Source of the DNA: Kofleriaceae bacterium | Lineage (GTDB): Bacteria > Myxococcota_A > Polyangia > Haliangiales > Haliangiaceae | Length of the DNA stretch: 64,000 bases | Direction: 5' to 3' | NCBI GenBank assembly: GCA_018057825.1 | Contig: JAGPCY010000038.1 | Span: 21,129 to 85,128, forward strand | Shown here: piece by piece, positions 24,490 to 34,056 of the stretch | Layout: each line of letters begins with the position of its first letter | Numbering within the stretch: position 1 is the stretch's first letter | Position numbers and translations under genes: made by a program | The notes under the pieces: model-generated | Told to the model about the DNA's origin: nothing | Seen by the model: only the letters and a program-made list of their open reading frames with translations | Database searches by the model: none

Positions 24490-25410
24490 TCACTCGTTTT
24501 GGCGGCCGATCCACCCGTGGGTCACCGCGGCCACCCGGTACGTGTTGACGTGGGCCTCGATGGTCCGCTCGATCGGGTCGGCGTAGCCGCCGCCGAGGGT
24601 CAGCGCCAGCGGCACCCCGCGGGCCGCGAAGTGCGTCAGCACCCGACGATCGCGCTCGGCCAGGCCGGCCGCGGTCATCGCGAGCCGCCCGAGCTTGTCC
24701 TCGGCCAGGGGATCGACGCCCGCCTGGTACAGCACCAGGTCGGGCGCGAACCGCCGCGCCACCTCGGCCAGGGCGCCGTCGATCGCGGCCAGCACCGCGG
24801 CGTCGTCGGCGCCGTCGGCCAGCTCGACGTCGAGGTCGCCGGCCGGCTTGACGAAGGGGAAGTTGCGGGCGCCGTGGAGCGAGCAGGTGAAGACCCGCGG
24901 CTCGTCGGCGAACAGGGTCGCGGTGCCGTCGCCCTGGTGGACGTCGGCGTCGAAGACCAGCACCCGCTCGACCCGGCCCTCGGCCAGGAGCACCGCCGCC
25001 GCCACCGCCAGATCGTTCCACACGCAGAACCCGCTGCCGAAGGCGCGGTGGGCGTGGTGGGTGCCGCCAGCCAGGTTGCCCGCCCGGCCGTCGTCGAGGG
25101 CGGCCCGGGCCGCCGCCAGCGTGCCGCCCACCGAGGCCAGGGTTCGAGCCACCAGCGCCGGCGACCACGGCAGCCCGATCCGGCGCTGGGCCCGCTCGTC
25201 CAGCGTGCCCGCGCAGACCGCGTCGACGTACCCCGGATCGTGAGCGGCGCACAGCTCGGCGCGCGTCGCGGCTGGCGCCGGCGCCAAGGCCGACGCCGGC
25301 ACCACCCCCTCCTCGATCAGCCGCTCGCGCAGGCGAGCGTACTTGCCCATCGGGAAGCGATGCCCCGGCGGCAGCGGCACCGCCAGATGGTCGCTGAAGT
25401 ACACGCGCAT
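24490..25410 (-). CDS. Histone-deacetylase-family deacylase
   Basis: A 306-residue zinc hydrolase of the HDAC/acetoin-utilisation (AcuC/AphA-like) superfamily that removes acyl groups from lysine or polyamine substrates. Visible active-site elements are GGTHHAHRAFGSGFCVWND (His-His pair), the metal-binding DADVHQGDGTATLF, DLVLYQAGVDPLAEDKLG and the final LTLGGGY tyrosine loop. Starts at the ATG at 25410. Likely the first gene of the HDAC-aat-larB-larC operon, with hexanucleotide array D just upstream in the shared promoter region. Substrate unknown. Confidence 0.92.
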   Translation of the reverse strand: MRVYFSDHLAVPLPPGHRFPMGKYARLRERLIEEGVVPASALAPAPAATRAELCAAHDPGYVDAVCAGTLDERAQRRIGLPWSPALVARTLASVGGTLAAARAALDDGRAGNLAGGTHHAHRAFGSGFCVWNDLAVAAAVLLAEGRVERVLVFDADVHQGDGTATLFADEPRVFTCSLHGARNFPFVKPAGDLDVELADGADDAAVLAAIDGALAEVARRFAPDLVLYQAGVDPLAEDKLGRLAMTAAGLAERDRRVLTHFAARGVPLALTLGGGYADPIERTIEAHVNTYRVAAVTHGWIGRQNE

Positions 25411-25474
25411 GACCGGCGCCACTCGACCACAGCCTCGCCGTCGCGACAACCGGTGTCCACCTATCGACCTCGAC

Positions 25475-25728
<254 letters not shown>

Positions 25729-25800
25729 TTCACGCTCCGGCCCCAGTCGCCCCCCGCCACGAGTCGACACCAGCGCCCCCGCCATCGTACCGTCCTCGCC

Positions 25801-27531
25801 ATGTCCGCTGGCGAAGCCCCACCTCTCAAGCCTCCCGGCACGCGCGAGTTCACGATCCGCGCGCTCATCGCCGGCGTCGTGGTCGCCGCCATCATGGGCG
25901 GCTCGTACCCGTACATCGTGCTGAAGCTCGGCTTCGGCCCCAACGTCAGCGTGGTCGCCGCGTTCTTCGGCTACCTGCTCCTCGGCCTCCTGTTTCGCGA
26001 CTTCAACCGCTGGGAGAACAACATCGTCCAGACCGCCGGCACCTCGGCGGCCCAGACCGCGTTCATGTGCGTGATGCTGGCGGCCTACGATCTGGTCGCG
26101 CAGAAGACCGGCCTGGCCACCCCGACCGCCTTCGAGGCGTTCTGCTGGCTCACGGCCGCCAGCGTCCTCGGCATCCTCCTGGCGGTGCCGATGCGCCGGC
26201 ACTACATCGTCGACGAGCAGCTCGGGTTCCCCGACGGCATCGCCGCCGCCGAGACCATCACCGTCCTCGACTCGCGTGGGCCGGAGGCCCGCCAGGCCGC
26301 GCTCGCCTTGTTCGGCGCCACCGCGGTGTCGGCGGTCGGCTGGCTGCTCACCACCAAGTGGGGCGGCCACGTCCTGCCCGAGGTCGTCTTCGCGACCATG
26401 TTCGGCCTGGCCGCGTCGGCCACCGGCGCCGGCTTCGCGGTCAGTCTGCTCGGCATCGGCTCGGGCATGCTGGTCGGCAACCGCATCAACATCTCGATGG
26501 CGGTCGGCGCGGTGATCGCGTGGATCATCGTCCCCGACCTCCTGGTCGACGAGGGCATCATCAGCGAGGTCAAGAAGCGCGGCGAGGTGCTCCTGTGGAT
26601 CATGTGGCCGGGCACCGGCATGTTGATCGCCGGCGGCCTGACCGCGCTGCTCCTCAAGTGGCGGACCCTGGCCCGGACCTTCTCGACCCTGTCGAGCAAG
26701 TCCATCGACCACGGCGAGTTTCCGCTGCGCTGGGTCGGCATCGGCGCCGCCCTGGCCACCGCCGCCCTCATGGTCATCCAGTACGCGTTCTTCGATCTGC
26801 CGCTGTGGCTGACCTTGATCGCGGTGGTGCTGTCGGTGCCGCTCATGCTGGTCGGCCTGCGCGTCCTCGGCGAGACCAACTGGGGCCCGATCAGCCAGCT
26901 CACGAACTCGATGCAGGCGATCTTCGCCGGCCTGGCCCCCGGCGACCTGGGCGCCAACCTGGCGGCCAGCGGCACCACCGGCACGATCGCCACCCAGTCC
27001 GAGGCGATCATGCAGGACTACAAGGCCGGCCACATCATCGGCTCGACGCCGCGCTTCCTCACCTACTCCCAGCTCATCGCCGCCCCGATCGGCGCCGCCG
27101 CGGTCGCGATCGCCTACCCGCTGCTCAAGGACACCTACGGCGTCGGTGGCGACGGTGGCCTGTCGGCGCCGATCGCCCAGCGCATCGCCAACTTCGGCGA
27201 GGTCATGACCAAGGGCCTCGACGCCCTGCCCAAGGGCGCGCTCCTGTTCATGCTGATCGGCGCGGTGGTCGGCATCCTCATCACGCTGGGCGAGGTCAAG
27301 TGGAAGAAGTACCTGCCGTCGGCGACCGGCCTGGGCATCGGCATGATGGTGCCGGGCGCGGTGGTCTTCACGATGCTGATCGGCGGCGTCGTCATGTACG
27401 CCTGGAACCGCACCCACCGCGCCAGCGCCGATCGCCTGGGCGCGCCGCTGGCCTCGGGCCTGATCGCCGGCGAGGCGGTGATGGCGATCGTGATCCCGAT
27501 CCTCATCGCCGTGAAGCTGATCTCGCCGTAG
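25801..27531 (+). CDS. OPT-family oligopeptide transporter
   Basis: A 576-residue polytopic inner-membrane protein of the OPT superfamily, which imports peptides or metal-chelate complexes by proton symport. At least a dozen hydrophobic helices are visible, with family motifs such as the Gly/Ser-rich GGSYPYIVLKLGFGPNVSVV near residue 40, NIVQTAGTSAAQTAF and the late GTTGTIATQSEAIMQDYKAG. The ATG at 25801 follows the array D region; upstream open sequence is repeat-derived. Substrate cannot be read from sequence. Confidence 0.9.
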   Translation: MSAGEAPPLKPPGTREFTIRALIAGVVVAAIMGGSYPYIVLKLGFGPNVSVVAAFFGYLLLGLLFRDFNRWENNIVQTAGTSAAQTAFMCVMLAAYDLVAQKTGLATPTAFEAFCWLTAASVLGILLAVPMRRHYIVDEQLGFPDGIAAAETITVLDSRGPEARQAALALFGATAVSAVGWLLTTKWGGHVLPEVVFATMFGLAASATGAGFAVSLLGIGSGMLVGNRINISMAVGAVIAWIIVPDLLVDEGIISEVKKRGEVLLWIMWPGTGMLIAGGLTALLLKWRTLARTFSTLSSKSIDHGEFPLRWVGIGAALATAALMVIQYAFFDLPLWLTLIAVVLSVPLMLVGLRVLGETNWGPISQLTNSMQAIFAGLAPGDLGANLAASGTTGTIATQSEAIMQDYKAGHIIGSTPRFLTYSQLIAAPIGAAAVAIAYPLLKDTYGVGGDGGLSAPIAQRIANFGEVMTKGLDALPKGALLFMLIGAVVGILITLGEVKWKKYLPSATGLGIGMMVPGAVVFTMLIGGVVMYAWNRTHRASADRLGAPLASGLIAGEAVMAIVIPILIAVKLISP

Positions 27532-27539
27532 CGACCCCC

Positions 27540-28067
27540 GTGGCGACCCGCGGCGACCTCCAGCGGCTGCGCGCCCGGCTCGCCGAGCTGCGGGCTCAGG
27601 GCGCGCGCGCGCCGCTCACGGCCGAGGGCCACGACGCCCTGGCCCGCCTGGCCCGGCACCTGCTCGACGTCGTCACCGCGGCCCGCCGGGTCGAGGCCCG
27701 GCTGGCCGACAGCCGCGGCCTGGCCCTCGAGGACGCCCGCGGGCTCCTGGCCGAGGCCGTCCGGCTTGAGCGCGAGGCCGCCGTCGAGGTCGTGGTCCAG
27801 CTCCGGCGGGCCGGCCGGATCCGCAGCGCCGCCCGGGCCTACCTGGCGCTGATCCAGCGGGCCGCGCGCGATCACCAGTTCCACGATCTGCTGGCCGGCT
27901 TCGGCCACCTCCTCGAGGAGCACGGCCAGCCGGCGGCCGGCGCGGTCCGGGCCTTGGCCGCGTCCTTGCCCCCCGACCTCGCGACCGACGCCAACGCCCG
28001 CGAGCTCACCGACGAGGCCCTCGCGGCCCTGCGCGTCGACTGGCCCAAGCTGCCCGAGCGAGGTTGA
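27540..28067 (+). CDS. Helical protein of unknown function
   Basis: A 175-residue soluble protein starting at a GTG 8 bp after the transporter stop. Almost entirely helical: an N-terminal Arg/Glu/Leu-rich coiled-coil-like segment (DLQRLRARLAELRAQG), then alternating helices (AARRVEARLADSRGLALEDARGLLAEAVRLERE). No signal peptide, membrane helix or catalytic motif. It has strong GC at third positions, as expected of a real gene here. Close spacing suggests co-transcription with the OPT gene. I do not recognise a family. Confidence 0.6.
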   Translation: MATRGDLQRLRARLAELRAQGARAPLTAEGHDALARLARHLLDVVTAARRVEARLADSRGLALEDARGLLAEAVRLEREAAVEVVVQLRRAGRIRSAARAYLALIQRAARDHQFHDLLAGFGHLLEEHGQPAAGAVRALAASLPPDLATDANARELTDEALAALRVDWPKLPERG

Positions 28068-28097
28068 ACCGGCGGCGCCGGCGCGCCATGGTAGTGC

Positions 28098-28691
28098 ATG
28101 CGCCGTGTCGTCCTGGTCGCGCTCCTCGCCTGCGGCTGTGACAACCGGTTCGAGGCCCGGGTCGGCGGCGCGATCCTGCCTCAGGCCATGGGCACGATCG
28201 ATCTCCCGGCCGGCGCCACCACGGTCGTGGTGACTCGCGGCGCCAACCCGGTCCTGCCGTCGGGACCGGTCCAGCTCGCGATCGACGTCGACGTGCCGTG
28301 GAGCCAGGTCGCGACGCTGGTCCGGACCGCGCCGCGGCCGGCCCTCGTGGTCGGCGATCGCGATCGCCTGCGCGGGTTCGTCCTCGAGGACGAGCTCGAC
28401 AACGTCCGCACCCTCAAGGTCACCGCCAACGCCAAGGGCAAGTTCTGCATGTCGCCGCCGGGCGCCGACGAGGCCTACTGCGTCGAGAGCGGCGACCGCC
28501 GCCACATCAGCGCCGCCTTCGTGCGCGACGTCCTGCAACAGGCGGTCCGCGAGTACGACCTGCACCAGGCCTGGGTCATCCCCACGCCCGATCTGGCCTG
28601 GGCCGATCTGGTCCGGACCATCGACGGGGTGCGGACCTGCTGCCGCCAGCCGGTCAAGGTCGCGCTGCCGCCGCCGCGGCCGGCCGATTGA
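28098..28691 (+). CDS. Lipoprotein, possibly with an ExbD/TolR-like domain
   Basis: A 197-residue exported protein with a short signal peptide and lipobox LLACGC (Cys12 or 14). The C-terminal ~90 residues (VTANAKGKFCMSPP through RTIDGVRTCCRQPVKVAL) have the strand-helix-strand spacing of the periplasmic domain of ExbD/TolR proteins, with several cysteines. This resemblance is weak and from pattern alone. It lies 30 bp after the helical protein gene and 49 bp before mgtE. Confidence 0.62.
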   Translation: MRRVVLVALLACGCDNRFEARVGGAILPQAMGTIDLPAGATTVVVTRGANPVLPSGPVQLAIDVDVPWSQVATLVRTAPRPALVVGDRDRLRGFVLEDELDNVRTLKVTANAKGKFCMSPPGADEAYCVESGDRRHISAAFVRDVLQQAVREYDLHQAWVIPTPDLAWADLVRTIDGVRTCCRQPVKVALPPPRPAD

Positions 28692-28740
28692 GGCCCGGTC
28701 GCCGCTTCCCAAAGCCGATGAAGTTCGGCAGGGTGAGGGC

Positions 28741-30273
28741 GTGGAGCCCGACGACCGCGACGAGCGCGCCGCCGACCCGACAGGTCCGGCCGGCGCGGCC
28801 GACGGCGACGCCGACGTCGACGGGTCGCGCGAGGTCCGCCGCTACGATCCCGAGGCCGCCGCCGACATCACCCTCGAGATCCGCGAGATCGCCGAGGCCC
28901 GCGCCGACGACGGCTGGGTCGTCGAGGACGACGATCGCCCGACCACCCCGAGCCCGCCGGCGCCGGCCGACGAGCCCCTGGCGCAGGACGAGCTGCGCGA
29001 CGCCTGGGCGGTGCTCGACGCCGCCGAGCGCGTCGACGGCCTGCACCTCCTGCCGCGCGAGGACGGCGAGGAGTTCTTCATCGCCCTGGCCGGCGACGAT
29101 CAGGCGGCGATCCTGGCGGCGATGCGGCGCGGCGAGCGCCGGTCGTGGTTGCGCCTGCTCGAGCCCGACGACGTCGCCGACGTGATCCAGGCCGCCGCGC
29201 CCGAGGACCGGGCCGATCTACTGGCGCTCCTCGACGGCCCGACCCACAAGGAGGTCGAGGCGCTCCTGGCCTACGAGGAGGACGACGCCGGCGGGTTGAT
29301 GAACACGCGCTACGCCCGGCTGCGGCCCAACATGACCGCCGACGAGGCCATCAGCTACCTGCGGCGTCAGGCCCGAACCCAGCTCGAGACCATCTACTAC
29401 GCCTACGTCCTCGACCCCGAGCAGCGCTTGCTCGGCGTCGTGTCGTTCCGCGATCTGTTCGCCGCTGGCCCAACCCAGCGGGTCAGCGAGATCATGGAGA
29501 AGGACGTGGTCTCGGCCGATCCCGGCCTCGATCAAGAGGCGCTGTCGCGGCTGTTCGCCGAGCACGACCTGACGGTCATGCCGATCGTCGACGGCGACGG
29601 CCTGATGCGCGGCATCGTCACCGTCGACGACATCGTCGACGTGGTCCAGGAGGAGGCGACCGAGGACGCGCAGAAGTTCGGCGGCATGGAGGCCCTCGAG
29701 GTGCCGTACCTGCAGTCGCCGCGGCGCGAGATGTTGCGCAAGCGCGGGGTCTGGCTGACCGTGCTCCTGTTCGGCGGCATGCTCACGACCTCGGTCCTCG
29801 GGTTCTTCCAGGATCAGATCGCCCGGGCCCAGGTCCTCACCTTGTTCATCCCGCTCATCATCTCGAGCGGGGGCAACGCCGGCTCCCAGGCCTCGACGCT
29901 CATCATCCGCGCCATGGCCCTGGGCGAGGTCCGCGCCGCCGACTGGTGGCGCGTGTTGCGCCGCGAGGTCGGCATCGGCCTGGCCCTGGGCGCAGGCCTG
30001 GGCGTGCTGGGCCTCATCCGGGTCGTGATCTGGGGCGCGTCGGGGAGCTACGGCGCCCACTACGCCTGGATCGGCGTCACCGTCGGCGCCAGCCTGATCG
30101 GCGTCGTCATGTTCGGCACCCTGGCCGGGGCGATGTTGCCGTTCGTGCTGCGCAAGCTCGGCGCCGATCCGGCCTCGGCCTCGGCGCCGTTCGTCGCCAC
30201 GCTGGTCGACGTCACCGGGCTGGTGATCTACTTCGCCCTGGCCACCTGGCTCCTGGGCGGCTCGCTCCTGTAG
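28741..30273 (+). CDS. mgtE: MgtE-family magnesium transporter
   Basis: A 510-residue Mg2+ channel/transporter. Cytosolic MgtE_N domain (about 85-200, with ALAGDDQAAILAAM and LLEPDDVADVIQAA), a CBS pair (about 205-325, MNTRYARLRPNMTADEAI and VMPIVDGDGLMRGIVTVDDIVDVV), then five membrane helices with the pore segments PLIISSGGNAGSQASTLIIRAMALGEV. The N-terminal ~80 residues are an acidic extension not seen in the shortest family members. The GTG at 28741 follows a purine-rich GGGTGAGGG. The stop is 4 bp from the convergent NTF2-like gene. Confidence 0.94.
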   Translation: MEPDDRDERAADPTGPAGAADGDADVDGSREVRRYDPEAAADITLEIREIAEARADDGWVVEDDDRPTTPSPPAPADEPLAQDELRDAWAVLDAAERVDGLHLLPREDGEEFFIALAGDDQAAILAAMRRGERRSWLRLLEPDDVADVIQAAAPEDRADLLALLDGPTHKEVEALLAYEEDDAGGLMNTRYARLRPNMTADEAISYLRRQARTQLETIYYAYVLDPEQRLLGVVSFRDLFAAGPTQRVSEIMEKDVVSADPGLDQEALSRLFAEHDLTVMPIVDGDGLMRGIVTVDDIVDVVQEEATEDAQKFGGMEALEVPYLQSPRREMLRKRGVWLTVLLFGGMLTTSVLGFFQDQIARAQVLTLFIPLIISSGGNAGSQASTLIIRAMALGEVRAADWWRVLRREVGIGLALGAGLGVLGLIRVVIWGASGSYGAHYAWIGVTVGASLIGVVMFGTLAGAMLPFVLRKLGADPASASAPFVATLVDVTGLVIYFALATWLLGGSLL

Positions 30274-30277
30274 CCGG

Positions 30278-30631
30278 TCAGCGGGTGTAGAAGAACCGCT
30301 CGGCGATGATCTTGCCGTCGCGCCAGCGCCGCTGCGTGACCTGGGTGTACGTCATGCGCGGCAGGCCCTTCAGCGTGAAGTCGTTGGTCCACTCCGAGTA
30401 CGACACGTCGCCTTCGACCGCGACGTTGTCGACGGTGGCGCCGTGGAACGCCTCGAGCATCTCGAAGAACTTGTACTCGTAGTCGCGGCACGCGGCCTTG
30501 CCGACGCGCGGCGGCTCGCCGTTCTCCTGCATCGTGACGTCGTCGGCGTACAGCTCCTCGAACGCCTCCATCGCCTTGCCGCTCAGGATCGCCTGGTTCA
30601 TCTTGTCTTCGAGCTCGCGGATGGTCGCCAT
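30278..30631 (-). CDS. SnoaL/NTF2-like protein
   Basis: A 117-residue small soluble protein with the cone-shaped NTF2/SnoaL fold pattern: an N-terminal helix pair (IRELEDKMNQAILSGKAMEAFEELYADDVTM) followed by curved strands (VAVEGDVSYSEWTNDFTL and VTQRRWRDGKIIAERFFY). It may be a ligand-binding protein or a small isomerase/hydrolase; no substrate can be assigned. A strong Shine-Dalgarno, AAGGAGG on the minus strand at 30637-30643, supports the ATG at 30631. Convergent with mgtE, 4 bp apart. Confidence 0.85.
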   Translation of the reverse strand: MATIRELEDKMNQAILSGKAMEAFEELYADDVTMQENGEPPRVGKAACRDYEYKFFEMLEAFHGATVDNVAVEGDVSYSEWTNDFTLKGLPRMTYTQVTQRRWRDGKIIAERFFYTR

Positions 30632-30771
30632 CGTGTCCTCCTTGGTGCCCGCACCGTAGGGTGACGCGCCGACGACGACAACCGCCGCGCCGCGGACGGT
30701 CCGTTGCCGGTCGACAACAATCGCCGCCGCCGAATGGCGCGGCGCGTCGAAACCGGCTAGCGTGTGCCCGC

Positions 30772-31662
30772 GTGATCCCGACCCGCGTCTACCACTACCG
30801 CGATCCGGCGGCCGTCATCCTCGGCCTGAAGGAGCTGCGCAAGAAGGGCCTGACCCCACGCGGGCTCTTGTTCGTGGCCCTCGATCCGCGCGGCGAGACC
30901 TACCTGGCGGTGCCCGAGGATCTCGACGCGGTGGCCAACGTCCGGGTCGGCGACAAGATGTCGCTCGAGCCGCCGTGGCAGGGCCGCTACTTCCACCTCG
31001 ACGCGGTCCACCGCCTGCCCGGCGACACCGTCTTGTGGAACGGCGATCGCCGCCTGGGCGACACCGGCAGCGCGCCCGAGGTGGCCTGCGCGATCGCCGA
31101 GTGGTGCAAGGGCTCGAGCGCGAAGAACGTGTTCCTCGGCTGCACGCCGCACCAGCCCGGCTCGTGGTGGACCGCCGATCATCGCTCGCCGGTGGTCGAT
31201 CTCCACGCCCGCGGCCTGGTCGACACCGTGGTCACGACCTCGGGTCTCTTGGCGCGCCGGATCAACGAGCCGAGCCTGTTCCACGTCGACTTCGCGTCGC
31301 TGGCCGCCCACAACGGCCCGCGCGACGGCTGGCAAGAGGTGTTCCGCTCGGCGATGGGCAACATCCTCTTGGTCGAGCGCCGCGTGCTCGGCTATCGCCT
31401 GGTCCTCACCTGCGAGCGCGGCCTGATCGAGATCGACGTCAGTCACCTGCCCGATCTGGTGATCGAGACCGCCCGCGTGCCGATGAAGTCGGGCTTCGGC
31501 GTGGTCGGCCGCATCGACGGCGGCGCCTTCGCGGTCACCGCCGGCGTCGTCGAGCCCTGGGGTCTGTCCGAGGTCAGCCCGGCCATGCTCGTCGGCTCGC
31601 CGAACGAGACGATCCTCGATCTGCCGCGGACCTTGCGCGCCCATCCCGACGAGGCGTCGTAG
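30772..31662 (+). CDS. Soluble protein of unknown function
   Basis: A 296-residue protein starting at a GTG (30772; another GTG lies 9 bp upstream). The frame extends upstream to 30661 but that part is Arg-rich and unlike coding sequence. No signal peptide or membrane helix. Mixed alpha/beta sequence with recognisable strands (GLLFVALDPRGETYLAV, RLVLTCERGLIEIDV). A near-terminal FGVVGRIDGGAFAVTAGV might be a beta-barrel or cupin element. I recognise no family. Divergently oriented from the NTF2-like gene with a 140-bp gap. Confidence 0.7.
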   Translation: MIPTRVYHYRDPAAVILGLKELRKKGLTPRGLLFVALDPRGETYLAVPEDLDAVANVRVGDKMSLEPPWQGRYFHLDAVHRLPGDTVLWNGDRRLGDTGSAPEVACAIAEWCKGSSAKNVFLGCTPHQPGSWWTADHRSPVVDLHARGLVDTVVTTSGLLARRINEPSLFHVDFASLAAHNGPRDGWQEVFRSAMGNILLVERRVLGYRLVLTCERGLIEIDVSHLPDLVIETARVPMKSGFGVVGRIDGGAFAVTAGVVEPWGLSEVSPAMLVGSPNETILDLPRTLRAHPDEAS

Positions 31663-31931
31663 CCCACCGCCCGAGGGCGGGTCGCGGACCGCGCCGCGGT
31701 CGATACTGGCGCACCGCTTGCTTTTCGATCAGGTCGATGACCGCCACCGGCCGCGGAGGCCTCACCGATCGTCCCCCGGGGCAGCCCGGCGGTGCAGATC
31801 GGTCGGGCCGATCGTGCGCAGCACCTCGACGCGCAAACGATGTCGCGCGTCGGCCGAGGTCGCGCAACGATTGCCTGCGACCGACCACCGCGCGCGCGGT
31901 GCGCGGCCCCGCCCTGCAAGGAGATCCTCGC

Positions 31932-32738
31932 ATGCGACGCCCGTTGACCACCACTCTCCTCATCGCCACCACCACCACCCTCCTCGCGACCGCCGCGTGG
32001 GCCGACGCGCCCAAGCCCGGCCTGACCCTGCCGAAGGGCAAGCTCTCGGTCGCGGTCAACCTCGAGATCGAGATGTCGGCCGATCGCGTGGCCAAGCCGA
32101 TCTCGCTGTCGCCTGACGTGAGCTACGGCGTCACGCCGGACCTCACCGTCGCCCTGGTCCACTCGCGCGTCGGCCTCACCGGCTTCCGCGCCGCGGTCGG
32201 CGGCGGCCTGTGCCTGACCGGCGAGGACAACGGCTGCGTCGCCGTCTACAACAACGTCGGCGCCGAGGGCTGGTACAACGTCGCGCGGGGGCCGCTGGCC
32301 GCCGCGGTCGGCGCCGGCTTCCACGCCACCAACCTCGACGCCGGCTTCTACCACGCCAAGGTCGGCGCCCGGGTCCGCTACACCGCCGGGCAGCTCGGCG
32401 TCCACTTCTCGCCGAGCGTGCTCATCGCCGCCGCCAAGCGCGACGAGGGTGGCGTCGACTCGATCTGGTTGCCAGTCCAGGGCACGTACAAGGCGACGCC
32501 GGAGCTGACCGTCGGCGTCGGCACCGGCATCAAGGGGCCCCTCGACGGCTTCGGCGACGCGTGGCAGGTCCCGGTCGGCGTGATGGGCACCTACGCGATC
32601 GACCCGGCGACCACGGTCGGTGCGTCGTGGGTGTTCGGACAGCTCCTCGGCGGCGCGACCAACCCGCCGGACCCGGCGCCGCCGGTCAAGGGCGTCGACT
32701 ATCGCGGCCTGCAGATCTGGGGCGCGCGGACGTTCTAG
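31932..32738 (+). CDS. Exported envelope protein, probable small beta-barrel
   Basis: A 268-residue protein with a clear signal peptide (Thr/Leu-rich core ending AAWADA). A good Shine-Dalgarno (AAGGAG, 31918-31923) sits 8 bp before the ATG. The mature part has alternating hydrophobic strands with Gly/Tyr/Phe turns (DVSYGVTPDLTVALVHSR, GAEGWYNVARGPLAAAVGAGF, AKVGARVRYTAGQLGVHFSP) and ends in phenylalanine (GLQIWGARTF), the signature of outer-membrane barrel insertion. Function unknown. Array E starts 20 bp after the stop. Confidence 0.78.
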   Translation: MRRPLTTTLLIATTTTLLATAAWADAPKPGLTLPKGKLSVAVNLEIEMSADRVAKPISLSPDVSYGVTPDLTVALVHSRVGLTGFRAAVGGGLCLTGEDNGCVAVYNNVGAEGWYNVARGPLAAAVGAGFHATNLDAGFYHAKVGARVRYTAGQLGVHFSPSVLIAAAKRDEGGVDSIWLPVQGTYKATPELTVGVGTGIKGPLDGFGDAWQVPVGVMGTYAIDPATTVGASWVFGQLLGGATNPPDPAPPVKGVDYRGLQIWGARTF

Positions 32739-32758
32739 CGTCGAGAGCTGAGGTCGGA

Positions 32759-32968
32759 GAGACCGAGGCCGAGGCGGAGACGGAGACGGAGGCCGAGACC
32801 GAGACCGAGGCCGAGACGGAGACCGAGGCCGAGACCGAGACCGAGACCGAGGCCGACCCCGAACCCGAACCCGACCCCGAGACCGACCCCGAGGCCGAGA
32901 CCGAGACCGAGACGGAGACCGAGGCCGAGACGGAGACCGAGACCGAGGCCGAGACCGAGTCCGAGTCC
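32759..32968 (+). repeat. Hexanucleotide array E (35 units)
   Basis: 210 bp = 35 units of GAGACC, GAGGCC, GAGACG-type, GACCCC, GAACCC and GAGTCC, with a degenerate tail to about 32986. It occupies the convergent gap between the envelope-protein gene and the small membrane-protein gene at 33002. It is slightly more diverged than arrays A and B. Confidence 0.94.
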
Positions 32969-33001
32969 GAGGTCGAGATAGAGGTGGAGTGAGGGCTGCG
33001 A

Positions 33002-33220
33002 TCAGGGCGCGTTGCCGAGCACCGCAGCCCAGCACATCGCCGCGCCGGCCAGGGCGATCAAGGTCAGCGGCCACAGCCCGAACACCGCCGCGACCACCGC
33101 GCGCGGCCGCGGACCCCAGCTCTCGACGGTGGCCTCGGCGCGCTGCGACCACGGCGCGAGACGTGGCGCCACCACCACGCCGCGGTGCTTGAACGTACGA
33201 GCGGTCGGCATCGGGCTCAT
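33002..33220 (-). CDS. Small membrane protein
   Basis: A 72-residue predicted protein with a basic N-terminal half and one or two hydrophobic helices at the C-terminal end (AVVAAVFGLWPLTLIALAGAAMCWAAVL). No family recognised. It is convergent with array E and divergent from the poly-Gly lipoprotein gene (199-bp gap). Small size makes the call uncertain, but the hydrophobic segment is too well formed to be chance. Confidence 0.45.
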   Translation of the reverse strand: MSPMPTARTFKHRGVVVAPRLAPWSQRAEATVESWGPRPRAVVAAVFGLWPLTLIALAGAAMCWAAVLGNAP

Positions 33221-33419
33221 TCGATCAGTATGCCGAAGGCCGCGCGCCGGGCGAGTGAGATCGCTTCGCCGCCCCGGTCATGGTGACCTGACGCGCCTCG
33301 GCCGCGACCAGAAGGCCCACCTCAGCGCACACCGCGGCACCTGGCAAAGCGCGGTCGCGCCCCTCGGCGGTGACGAGTTCCGTTGCGTCTGCCCCTCCGA
33401 CTACCGTAACGCTGATCAC

Positions 33420-33845
<426 letters not shown>

Positions 33846-34056
33846 CGCCGCCGACGACGACGGGGCGTGCTGGGGGGTGGCAGGATCTGGAACGCGAGCG
33901 ACCACCGTTGGACCTTCTCGGCCGGCTGCTGATGCGGCACGGTGGCGTCGAAGGCGAGGGGAGACCGCCTGACGAGCCGGCTCCATCCCGGGCCTGGCGG
34001 TCAGTCGCCGCGCGCGCGGCGGCGCGGGCCCACCCTCGTCCACGAAAGGACGCCCG

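Noticed and set aside
31663..31931. Terminator hairpin after the 30772 gene
   Set aside because: A CCGCCC/GGGCGG inverted pair exists but the loop is too tight and no U-run follows.
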